Of a stretch of DNA of 5,628 nt, positions 1 through 5,080 are shown piece after piece (position 1 is the stretch's first letter; every line of letters begins with the position of its first letter). The notes under the pieces are model-generated. The model did not search any database and was not told where the DNA came from. It saw only the letters and a list, made by a program, of their open reading frames with translations. The stretch spans positions 1-5,628 of the forward strand of contig JADLHR010000091.1 in assembly GCA_020848665.1 (NCBI GenBank), in the 5' to 3' direction. This stretch comes from Anaerolineae bacterium. Lineage in GTDB: Bacteria; Chloroflexota; Anaerolineae; Aggregatilineales; Aggregatilineaceae. The position numbers and the translations under genes were made by a program.

Positions 1-101
1 AATAAATGGCTGCCGTTGCTGCTCGGCGGGATCGGAATCACGATCGAGGCGATAGCGATCAGAAAAAGCGTGCTGGCGATCAGGAAGCGAAGGCGATGCA
101 T
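1..101 (-). CDS. Partial: N-terminus of a membrane-anchored or exported protein
   Basis: This is the first 33 codons of a gene that leaves the left edge of the window. The ATG lies at 101-99. It is preceded by a strong Shine-Dalgarno stretch (AAGGTAAGGA on the minus strand, plus positions 111-120), with 9 nt between AGGA and the ATG. An in-frame TTG lies directly before the ATG and is a less likely start. The peptide begins MHRLRFLIASTLFLI: a short basic stretch, then about 17 hydrophobic residues (6-22), then a proline/serine-rich segment (PIPPSSNG). That is the shape of a Sec signal peptide or N-terminal anchor. No lipobox cysteine is visible in the part present. The gene is divergent from the DtxR-type regulator, and the palindrome at 168-184 lies 66 bp upstream of its start, so that element may control it. 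The function cannot be told from this fragment. The ribosome-binding site and hydrophobic profile make the gene likely real, but its length and family are unknown. Confidence 0.6.
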   Translation of the reverse strand, partial: MHRLRFLIASTLFLIAIASIVIPIPPSSNGSHL

Positions 102-167
102 CAACTCGTATCCTTACCTTGTCAGCGTCAACAAACAGCGGCGCGCCTTAGTTAACCGTGAAGGTTA

Positions 168-184
168 TTGCGAATCATTCGCAA
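168..184. promoter_or_regulatory. Perfect 17-bp palindrome, Fur-family-like operator candidate
   Basis: TTGCGAATCATTCGCAA is a perfect inverted repeat: two 8-bp arms around a single central C. Its geometry matches the 7-1-7 Fur-family operator (TGATAAT-N-ATTATCA), with the same TG..AAT-N-ATT..CA skeleton and two differing bases per half-site. It lies 66 bp upstream of the minus-strand start at 101 and about 150 bp upstream of the regulator's promoter, so the minus-strand gene is the more likely target. The binding protein is an inference: Fur, Zur or PerR relatives, or the neighbouring DtxR-type protein, are all possible. Confidence 0.55.
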
Positions 185-266
185 CTACGAAGGCGATTTA
201 ACCATAGCCGCGCAAGGGTATCAAGGCCCTGCGGTTGAGGACATGTTTCACAGGGCGGGAGACCAG

Positions 267-287
267 GGTTTCAACCCGGTTGAAACC
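267..287. repeat. Perfect 9-bp-arm inverted repeat / stem-loop
   Basis: The arms GGTTTCAAC (267-275) and GTTGAAACC (279-287) are exact reverse complements around CCG. No T-run follows on either strand, so this is not a typical intrinsic terminator. It lies about 50 bp upstream of the regulator's -35 box, where it could be an activator or repressor site, or a hairpin in a transcript read from either strand. The arm sequence resembles the GTTTCAA/TTGAAAC ends of some CRISPR repeats, but there is only one copy and no spacer pattern. Confidence 0.5.
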
Positions 288-334
288 GTGACGTTCGGCT
301 CTATCGGAATCGCGTTAGATGTGCGGCGAAACGT

Positions 335-363
335 TTGCCAACTGCGCCGCGTCCGGGTATATT
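335..363 (+). promoter_or_regulatory. Sigma70-type promoter for the DtxR-family gene
   Basis: A -35 box TTGCCA (335-340, 5/6 match to TTGACA) and a -10 box TATATT (358-363, 5/6 match to TATAAT) are separated by exactly 17 bp. Transcription would start near 370, giving a leader of about 120 nt before the ATG at 490. The AT-rich pocket stands out against the GC-rich surroundings. The predicted start falls inside the dyad at 369-388. Confidence 0.6.
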
Positions 364-368
364 TTCTC

Positions 369-388
369 AAATAATCCTTATATTATTT
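369..388. promoter_or_regulatory. AT-rich dyad over the predicted transcription start (operator candidate)
   Basis: AAATAATCCTTATATTATTT has perfect 7-bp arms (AAATAAT at 369-375, ATTATTT at 382-388) around six bases. It begins six bases after the -10 box and covers the expected start site, a position where a bound repressor would block transcription. DtxR and MntR relatives often autoregulate, so this is a candidate autoregulatory site. It does not match the classical DtxR box (TTAGGTTAGCCTAACCTAA), and AT-rich dyads also arise by chance near promoters. Confidence 0.4.
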
Positions 389-489
389 CTGCAAGGTTTC
401 TCTTGTCTGTGCAGGCTTGACTTTGACGAACAGGGGATCGGGGATTCTCCGCGCAAGGCGCGCCACGAAGCGAAGATCGCAGGATTGCT

Positions 490-1149
490 ATGTGTCCAAC
501 AGTCTGGTTTTACCTGGCCGAGATTTATCGTCTTCAGGAAGCGAACACGTGGCCGACGCTCTCGATGATCGCCGACGCGATGGGCGTTTCGCTGCAGGCC
601 GCTTCGCGCATGGTGCGCCGCATGGCAGAGAATGGCTACATCCGGCACGAGCCATATCAAGGCGTCCAGCTTACGCCGGAAGGCGAGGCGATCGCGCTGC
701 ACGTCATTCGCCGCCACCGTATCCTGGAAGCGTACATGGTTTCGGTCATGCGCTTCGGCTGGGATGAAGTGCACGATATGGTTGAGCTGCTGGAACGGGG
801 CGTGGATGAGCGTGTGATCGAGCGGATGGACGAGATGGCCGGGTTCCCGCGTCGCTGCCCGCACGGCGAGCCGATCCCGACGAAAGAGGGCGTTATGCCC
901 GTAATCGAGGATAAGCCGCTGGCCGACTGGCCGGAGCGCGCCCCGGCGCAGGTCAGCCGGGTCAAAACGCACGATCCGGAGAAGCTGCGCTACCTGGCGA
1001 GCGTGAGGCTAGTGCCTGGCATGCCGGTAACGGTCGTCGCTCGCAGCCCGTTCAACGGTCCGGTGCACCTTGAGGCAGGTAGCGAGCGTTTAGTCCTCGG
1101 CAACGAGCTGGCCGGAGAGCTGTACGTCGAGCATCCTTCAACCAGCTGA
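490..1149 (+). CDS. DtxR/IdeR/MntR-family metal-dependent transcriptional regulator
   Basis: The 219-residue product (DtxR is 226) is a cytoplasmic DNA-binding repressor that normally senses Fe(II) or Mn(II). Residues 1-60 form the winged helix-turn-helix (SMIADAMGVSLQAASRMVRR). Residues about 61-140 form the metal-binding and dimerisation domain with the family PxGxPIP motif (PHGEPIP, 124-130). Residues about 150-215 are a FeoA/SH3-like domain. Aligned without gaps to DtxR (offset 3), the ancillary-site residues H76, E80 and H95 are kept (DtxR H79, E83, H98). In the primary site M10 becomes F7, C102 becomes E99, E105 stays as E102 and H106 becomes R103. The C-to-E change is MntR-like, but F7 and R103 are not ligands. 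Recognition-helix positions equivalent to DtxR P39 and Q43 are Q36 and R40. The ATG at 490 has AGGA five bases upstream and is the only usable start after the in-frame stop at 424-426. Family membership is secure. The metal and the targets are not known. Confidence 0.93.
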   Translation: MCPTVWFYLAEIYRLQEANTWPTLSMIADAMGVSLQAASRMVRRMAENGYIRHEPYQGVQLTPEGEAIALHVIRRHRILEAYMVSVMRFGWDEVHDMVELLERGVDERVIERMDEMAGFPRRCPHGEPIPTKEGVMPVIEDKPLADWPERAPAQVSRVKTHDPEKLRYLASVRLVPGMPVTVVARSPFNGPVHLEAGSERLVLGNELAGELYVEHPSTS

Positions 1150-2571
1150 CTCTGGCGTGGACGCACCGGCGCCGGTCCACCAGCGCCAGACCCAGGCCAT
1201 CGACTGCACGTCAGCGCGCTGGTACCCGCAGGCCCGCTCCAGCGCCGCAATCGGACCGCCGTCCAGCCAGTAGCGGTAATCCTGATAGGCGGCGAACCAC
1301 TCGTTGTAGCCCGGCCACGGATAGCCCAGGTAGGTTGAGATCGCTTTGATCGACGTGCTGCGCAGCGGCAGGCTGACCGCCTGCGTGAAGTGGCGGTGCA
1401 GGTCCTCGAAACGCGGCTCCAGGGCGTCGCGGACGGCGCGCGGCGCTGTCCCGCGCAGCAGCGCGGCGTCGTAGCCGGTCCAGTGGAAAATCGGCGCGCT
1501 GCCTGCGACCGACTCTGCGAGCGTTTCCCACAGGCCGTCGCTGTCCGGCGCGAGCGTGACGCGCTGTCCGCCAGGGAGCGCCAGCGTTTCCGGCGTCTGC
1601 ACCGGCCCAACGAGCGCGATCTGCGTCTGGCCGCGTACGTCGCACCAGCCCATGCACCAGGGGACTACTTGCCCGTTGCGCTCCAGCGTTTCCAGGTCGA
1701 ACATCCACCCGCCCGCCGCGCAGCGGTCCGGCAGCGGGCGCAGGTGAACCGGGCGCGCGTTCAGCCAGGCGCGCGCGTTGGCGTGGATGCGCGGCGCGCT
1801 GGCCGGGCCGATTCCCTTGACGCGCTGTAGCTCGTCGGGCGACGCGGCGGCGATCTGCGCCAGCGAGCGCAGCCCCGCTGCGTGCAGGCCAGCCCGCACA
1901 CGCTGCGAGACGCCGTACAGCAGGTCGAGCGCGCCATCCTGCCGGGCGATGGCGTGGCAGTCCGCGCGATGCGGGCACGCTTTGCACGCCTCAATCAGGT
2001 GAATAGGCGGCGCGTCCTCCCGCGCCAGCAGCGCAGCGAGCCGCGTCAGCACGTCGAGCAGGCGCGCCTCGTCGTATTCGTGTGGCACACGGCGGCGCGC
2101 GCGGCCCAGTTCATCCACGCCCAGCCACAGCTCCGCAGGTGGCGGTGTCCCGCCGAGGCTGTCCAGCAGCCAGACCCACAGGTCGAGCATCAGCCGGTCG
2201 CCTTCGTCCGCTGTTATCGACTCGCGCAGCAGAACTGGCGCGTACACGCTCTCGCCCAGGTGCTCCACACGCTCCAGGCGGTCGATCTGCGCGCGGATCA
2301 TGAAGACCCGGTCGGACAGGTCGAGCGCCGTATCAAGCTGCACGCAGGCGTCGAAGATGCTCGCTGCGCCGAGCGCGATCAGCCGTCCGGTCTGTTCGAC
2401 GGCGTCCGCCCATCCGGCAGCGCGCCGCGTTTCAAGCTCGCCCGCGCCATCCCACACGATGCCCAGCGTCAGCGGCGCGTCATATGCCGGGCCGGAACGG
2501 TCCGCGTCGAGCCAGGCGCGCCGCTCGCACAGCGCCAGATCGTGCACGGTGCGCGATGTGATCGTGATCAT
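1138..2571 (-). CDS. TM0106-family RecB-like putative nuclease with Fe-S cysteines, HhH and RNase H-like domain
   Basis: The 477-residue product has three parts. Residues 1-210 resemble a Cas4/RecB-like nuclease module, with C15 and a CX2CX5C cluster (C196, C199, C205) in the arrangement that holds a 4Fe-4S cluster in AddB and Cas4. Residues about 222-270 form a helix-hairpin-helix (VKGIGPASAPRI), a non-specific DNA-binding motif. Residues about 288-465 form a YprB-like RNase H-fold exonuclease domain with FDLET (D292, E294), D368 or D390, and a YxxxD motif (Y450, D454), consistent with a DEDDy site. The first nuclease site looks degenerate: W40 stands where His is expected, and YAPVLLR (110-116) replaces the usual Y-x-P-V-D-x-K. 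Activity, if any, may therefore rest on the C-terminal domain. The ATG overlaps the upstream gene's stop (ATGA, 2571-2568), so translation is probably coupled. The 3' end overlaps the convergent regulator gene by 12 bp. Substrate and role are unknown; DNA or RNA processing or repair is inferred from the fold. Confidence 0.85.
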   Translation of the reverse strand: MITITSRTVHDLALCERRAWLDADRSGPAYDAPLTLGIVWDGAGELETRRAAGWADAVEQTGRLIALGAASIFDACVQLDTALDLSDRVFMIRAQIDRLERVEHLGESVYAPVLLRESITADEGDRLMLDLWVWLLDSLGGTPPPAELWLGVDELGRARRRVPHEYDEARLLDVLTRLAALLAREDAPPIHLIEACKACPHRADCHAIARQDGALDLLYGVSQRVRAGLHAAGLRSLAQIAAASPDELQRVKGIGPASAPRIHANARAWLNARPVHLRPLPDRCAAGGWMFDLETLERNGQVVPWCMGWCDVRGQTQIALVGPVQTPETLALPGGQRVTLAPDSDGLWETLAESVAGSAPIFHWTGYDAALLRGTAPRAVRDALEPRFEDLHRHFTQAVSLPLRSTSIKAISTYLGYPWPGYNEWFAAYQDYRYWLDGGPIAALERACGYQRADVQSMAWVWRWWTGAGASTPESAG

Positions 2572-3800
2572 GGTGTTGAAGCTGACGGCCGGCGCTGCCG
2601 ATACACGTCGTACAGCCGCCGCACGTGCGTTTCCGGATCGGCGTAGTACTCGTCGGGCGAGATGTCCAGATCGAGCGTGTGGATCGCGGGCCGGACGATT
2701 GGCGCGCTGGCGGCGAAACGGCGGATCACCTCGGCGTGCGGCTTGAGCGAGCCATCCGCGCGCACCAGCCCGAAGAACCGCTCGTGGATTGACTCGGCGC
2801 AGGGCGGGCGGTCGTAGAGTTCAGGCGCGTAGTCGGCGTAGCACCAGAGCATCGCGCCCGTTGCGCCGACCTGCACCAGCCGGGGCAGCACCGCATCGAG
2901 GTACGCCGCGAAATCTTCTTCCGACGCCATGAACTGCGTGCGCGGCTGGCCGTAGGCGGTCCATTCCCAGAACTGGGATGGCTCGCGGGGCGGGGCGGTG
3001 CAGCCGCCGAATTCTTCCATCAACGCTGGCTTGCCGCAGAGCGCGGTCGTCAGCGCGCAGGTGAACGGCACGTAATCCGGGTCGAGCGGGTCCTCGATCC
3101 AGGGGACGTACATCGGATAGCTGTGCATGACCGCGACATCCGTGATCGCGAAGGTGTCGTCGATCCGAAACGGCGCGCTGCTGAACAGGCTGGCGGAATG
3201 CAGCCCGCACGTCACCGGGTGAACCGGGTCAATCGACCTGATCAGGCCGGTCATCTCCTGCACCCAGGCGCGGCCTGTTGCGCGGTCAGGCGGCAGGGCG
3301 AACAGGTCTGGCTCGTTGCCGAGGTTCCACATCCATACGGCGGGGTGATCGCGCAGCGTGCCGACCACGACGCGCAGGTGCAGGCGCGCGGCGTCCAGCG
3401 CAACCGGATCGGTGAGCATGTTGCGATAGCCGAGATCGACCATCTCACCGCCGCTGACCAGCCTGCCCGGCGGCAGAGGGGGAACGCGCTCGTCCAGCAG
3501 CCAGCGCGGCGCCCAGTTTGGCCCGCTCATGTGCCCGGTGAAGAACGTGATATCCAGCCCCAGCCCCAGCTCGGCGGCGATATCGCAGACGGTCGTCAGA
3601 TCGCGCAGGCGCTCCGCCGGCACAACATCAGGCGCGGGCTGGAAGTCGTCCCACAACAGAAAAATCCGCACGATGCGCAGGCCCAGCGCGGCGATCTGCC
3701 CGAACTCATCGCGCACTTCCTGCGCGTCGAAGCTCGCCCACCAATACATCGCCTTGCGGCGCGGCCAATAGTTGACGCCGAGAATGAACGGCTGAGGCAT
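2568..3800 (-). CDS. Cytoplasmic GH-A clan (GH5-like) TIM-barrel glycoside hydrolase-like protein
   Basis: The 410-residue product has the clan GH-A (beta/alpha)8 barrel signature. R45 and W50 sit in LRIVRIFLLW, the strand-4 motif GNEP supplies the acid/base E163, H226 and Y228 lie in MHSYPMY, the strand-7 LMEEFGG supplies the likely nucleophile E263, and a strand-8 tryptophan (W319) follows. All expected catalytic residues are present, so it should be active as a retaining glycosidase. I cannot assign the substrate (mannan- and cellulase-like GH5 groups share these motifs). No signal peptide is visible: the protein opens MPQPFILGVNYWPR, so it probably acts in the cytoplasm on imported oligosaccharides or glycoconjugates. 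Residues about 370-410 form a charged tail outside the barrel, including SPDEYYADPE. The ATG at 3800 has GGTGAG eight bases upstream. This is the first gene of a two-gene unit with the nuclease, joined by a 4-bp overlap. No sugar transporter or other carbohydrate gene lies nearby. Confidence 0.85.
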   Translation of the reverse strand: MPQPFILGVNYWPRRKAMYWWASFDAQEVRDEFGQIAALGLRIVRIFLLWDDFQPAPDVVPAERLRDLTTVCDIAAELGLGLDITFFTGHMSGPNWAPRWLLDERVPPLPPGRLVSGGEMVDLGYRNMLTDPVALDAARLHLRVVVGTLRDHPAVWMWNLGNEPDLFALPPDRATGRAWVQEMTGLIRSIDPVHPVTCGLHSASLFSSAPFRIDDTFAITDVAVMHSYPMYVPWIEDPLDPDYVPFTCALTTALCGKPALMEEFGGCTAPPREPSQFWEWTAYGQPRTQFMASEEDFAAYLDAVLPRLVQVGATGAMLWCYADYAPELYDRPPCAESIHERFFGLVRADGSLKPHAEVIRRFAASAPIVRPAIHTLDLDISPDEYYADPETHVRRLYDVYRQRRPSASTP

Positions 3801-3900
3801 AGCGAGTTCTCACCTGCGAACGAATCCGGATGATGAGCACGAGGATACTTCGGCGGCGCGCATCGTGCCACGTCCGGCGCCCGCGCTCCTTCAGAATCGC

Positions 3901-3906
3901 TATAAT
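3901..3906 (+). promoter_or_regulatory. -10 box for msrA
   Basis: A perfect TATAAT lies 38 bp before the msrA ATG, which would place the transcription start near 3913 and give a leader of about 32 nt. No TTGACA-like -35 box is visible at the normal spacing (bases 3878-3883 read CGCCCG), so the promoter may need an activator or an alternative sigma factor, or the match may be chance in an otherwise GC-rich gap. Confidence 0.5.
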
Positions 3907-3944
3907 CTCAGCACCGCGATCCGCACAGGCATTGGAGATTTAGG

Positions 3945-4481
3945 ATGAGCATGGAACAGGCAACGTTTGGCGGCGGATGCTTCTGGTGTCTGGAGCCGAT
4001 TTACGATGCGCTGAAAGGCGTCACAGATGTTGTGTCGGGCTACGCAGGCGGGGATGTGCCCAGTCCGTCCTATGAACAAGTCTGTACCGGGCGCACCGGG
4101 CACGCGGAAGTCGTGCAGATCACATTCGACCCGGCGGTGATCAGCTATCGGGACCTATTGGAAGTGTTGTTCACGGTTCACGACCCCACGACGCTGGACC
4201 GCCAGGGCGCGGATGTCGGGACGCAGTACCGCTCGGTGATCTTCTACCACTCGCCGGAGCAGCGCGCGACCGCTGAAGAAGTTATCGCGGAAGTGGCGCG
4301 CCAGGGCTGGTGGAGCGATCCGCTGGTCACGCAGCTTGTGCCCTACGAGACGTTCTACCCGGCAGAGGACTATCATCAGCAGTACTTCGAGCGCAACCCC
4401 TTTCAGGGCTACTGCCGCGTGGTGATCGCGCCGAAAGTCGCCAAGTTCCGCCAGAAATACTTGGAACGTTTGAAGGCGTAG
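3945..4481 (+). CDS. msrA: Peptide-methionine (S)-S-oxide reductase MsrA
   Basis: MsrA reduces the S-epimer of methionine sulfoxide in free methionine and proteins, repairing oxidative damage in the cytoplasm with thioredoxin as the usual reductant. The 178-residue product is of normal length for a single-domain MsrA. The catalytic motif GCFWCLE puts the nucleophile at C12. Spacing from it reproduces the known Neisseria MsrA site exactly: E55 (in TGHAEVV), D90 and Y95 (in GADVGTQYRS). C157 near the end (NPFQGYC) is the probable resolving cysteine. C15, three residues after the nucleophile, is an additional cysteine where many MsrAs have glycine. C47 is also present. The ATG at 3945 has GGAG seven bases upstream. 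A second ATG at 3951 would remove only two residues. The gene stands alone: it is divergent from the glycosidase operon and convergent with the YkgJ-type gene, only 5 bp from its stop. No msrB is in view. Confidence 0.97.
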   Translation: MSMEQATFGGGCFWCLEPIYDALKGVTDVVSGYAGGDVPSPSYEQVCTGRTGHAEVVQITFDPAVISYRDLLEVLFTVHDPTTLDRQGADVGTQYRSVIFYHSPEQRATAEEVIAEVARQGWWSDPLVTQLVPYETFYPAEDYHQQYFERNPFQGYCRVVIAPKVAKFRQKYLERLKA

Positions 4482-4486
4482 GCTGG

Positions 4487-4909
4487 CTAGCTGGCGATGC
4501 CGCGCGCGCCGGGTGTCTGCGCCGGGGGAGAGGCGTCGGGGTCACCGGCAGCGTTTTCCAGAAGCGGCGGCAGGCCCCAGGCGGCCCGCGCCTGGTTGCA
4601 GCGGTCCAGCTCGGCGGCAGAGAAGTGCAGCACGCCGCGTGACCACGTGATGCCAAACTCGCGGCAGGGGGTGGGGCGCTGCTCGTAAATGGCGCAGCTC
4701 ACGCGCTCGCCGACCCGGCCTTGCAGCGCAGCGCAGCGCGGGTGCCGCTCATTGGTGCCCTTCATGCAGCGGCGCAGGTCGGTTATGTCTTCGGTCAGTG
4801 CGAGCGGGACAGTCCCGCCCGGCGTGTCGTCCGCCTCGGCCCAGTAGAACGATACGCGGAAATGCGCGCAGCAGGCACCGCAGCGCACACACGGGTTTGA
4901 ACGCAGCAT
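4487..4909 (-). CDS. YkgJ-family (UPF0153) cysteine-cluster protein
   Basis: The 140-residue product carries the family's CxxCxxCC signature at C7, C10, C13 and C14 (NPCVRCGACC). Further conserved cysteines follow: C48 in RCMKGTN, C59 in PRCAALQG, C72 in VSCAIYEQRP and C82 in TPCREFG. C104 brings the total to nine. The family is thought to bind zinc or an iron-sulfur cluster, but its biochemical role is not established. The core ends near residue 112. The tail (about 113-140) is rich in Ala, Pro and Gly and looks disordered. There is no signal peptide, so the protein is probably cytoplasmic. The ATG at 4909 is the only usable start after the in-frame stop at 4960-4958. The ribosome-binding site is weak (AAGG 11 nt upstream). 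A strong promoter lies at 4984-5011. It is convergent with msrA, 5 bp apart, with no intrinsic terminator visible between them. Confidence 0.9.
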   Translation of the reverse strand: MLRSNPCVRCGACCAHFRVSFYWAEADDTPGGTVPLALTEDITDLRRCMKGTNERHPRCAALQGRVGERVSCAIYEQRPTPCREFGITWSRGVLHFSAAELDRCNQARAAWGLPPLLENAAGDPDASPPAQTPGARGIAS

Positions 4910-4928
4910 CGATGAGAGGGCCTTGTCC

Positions 4929-4944
4929 CGCGTCGTCTGACGCG
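4929..4944 (-). repeat. Small hairpin in the YkgJ-type gene's 5' leader
   Basis: CGCGTC (4929-4934) and GACGCG (4939-4944) pair around a 4-base loop, giving a 6-bp stem with strong pairs. It would lie in the roughly 68-nt leader about 20 nt before the start codon. It may affect translation or be incidental in GC-rich DNA. Confidence 0.3.
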
Positions 4945-4983
4945 CTCTGCCGGACGATCACGCGCAGGCGCGCGCGTATTTTC

Positions 4984-5011
4984 ATTGTATGCGCCTTTTA
5001 TCGGCTGTAAA
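4984..5011 (-). promoter_or_regulatory. Strong sigma70-type promoter for the YkgJ-type gene
   Basis: On the minus strand, TTTACA (5011-5006, 5/6 match to TTGACA) and TACAAT (4989-4984, 5/6 match to TATAAT) are 16 bp apart. The predicted start is near 4977, leaving a leader of about 68 nt. This is among the best promoter matches in the window. Its spacer contains CCGAT, which recurs as ATCGG at 5020 and CCGAT at 5027. Confidence 0.65.
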
Positions 5012-5019
5012 GAGGACGA

Positions 5020-5031
5020 ATCGGAGCCGAT
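5020..5031. repeat. ATCGG/CCGAT inverted repeat
   Basis: ATCGG (5020-5024) and CCGAT (5027-5031) form 5-bp arms around AG. Another ATCGG begins at 5000, 20 bp (about two helical turns) to the left, inside the spacer of the minus-strand promoter. The arrangement could serve a regulator bound to one face of the helix between the divergent promoters. The units are short, so chance is possible. Confidence 0.3.
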
Positions 5032-5080
5032 CCGGCGTAGCCTGCACGCGCAAAGGGGTTGCAGCTCGTGGCAGCCGGAT
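5030..5080. repeat. 7-bp inverted repeat flanking the -35 region of the sensor promoter
   Basis: ATCCGGC (5030-5036) and GCCGGAT (5074-5080) are exact reverse complements separated by 37 bp. The right arm directly abuts the -10 box at 5081 and the pair encloses the -35 box. A dimeric regulator or DNA looping is imaginable. The overlap with the smaller repeat at 5020-5031 makes the left arm part of two dyads. Confidence 0.3.

Larger units (their letters stand above)
102..489. other. Regulatory intergenic region between divergent genes
   Basis: These 388 bp separate the exported-protein fragment from the DtxR-type gene, and I see no convincing gene in them. The region holds a 17-bp palindrome (168-184), a loose 6-bp inverted repeat GCCCTG/CAGGGC (226-231 and 251-256), a perfect stem-loop (267-287), a promoter (335-363) and an AT-rich dyad (369-388). 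A 68-codon open frame from the TTG at 168 has no family resemblance I recognise, and its start lies inside the palindrome. The regulator's predicted 5' leader (about 370-489) is roughly 120 nt, longer than needed for ribosome binding. I could not match it to a riboswitch class I know. Confidence 0.6.

Noticed and set aside
146..164. Classical DtxR box around TTAGTTAACC
   Set aside because: The central GTTAAC and the CCTT/AAGG ends resemble parts of the box, but the full 19-bp symmetry is missing.
267..287. CRISPR repeat, because of GTTTCAAC/GTTGAAAC
   Set aside because: There is only one copy, with no regularly spaced second unit or cas gene. TM0106-type and Cas4 proteins share cysteines, but this does not make a CRISPR locus.
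168..374. 68-codon open frame from a TTG start in the intergenic region
   Set aside because: The start lies inside the 17-bp palindrome with poor spacing to a ribosome-binding site, and the frame runs through the stem-loop and both promoter boxes. The product shows no family I recognise.
367..972. Long minus-strand frame opposite the DtxR-type gene
   Set aside because: It is a mirror of a secure coding region in GC-rich DNA and has an Arg/His/Ala-rich composition without domain features.
1882..2646. 254-codon plus-strand frame opposite the nuclease gene
   Set aside because: The opposite strand encodes a recognisable multidomain nuclease. The plus frame is rich in Arg, Ala, Gln and Val with no motif, as expected of an antisense shadow.
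3123..3833. 236-codon plus-strand frame opposite the glycosidase-like gene
   Set aside because: The minus strand carries the complete GH-A catalytic motifs. The plus frame has shadow composition and no ribosome-binding site.
3843..3870. Minus-strand promoter TGGCAC-16-TATCCT for the glycosidase operon
   Set aside because: The -10 box TATCCT is acceptable, but TGGCAC matches TTGACA poorly and lies in GC-rich sequence. The evidence is too weak for a feature, although the operon promoter should be in 3801-3944.
4475..4495. Shared bidirectional terminator between msrA and the YkgJ-type gene
   Set aside because: GCTAGC is palindromic, but there is no stable stem with a T-run on either strand.
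4749..4985. 78-codon minus-strand frame starting just after the YkgJ-type promoter
   Set aside because: It has an ATG close to the predicted start site, but most of it overlaps the YkgJ-type gene in another frame, and the peptide is Arg-rich without motifs.
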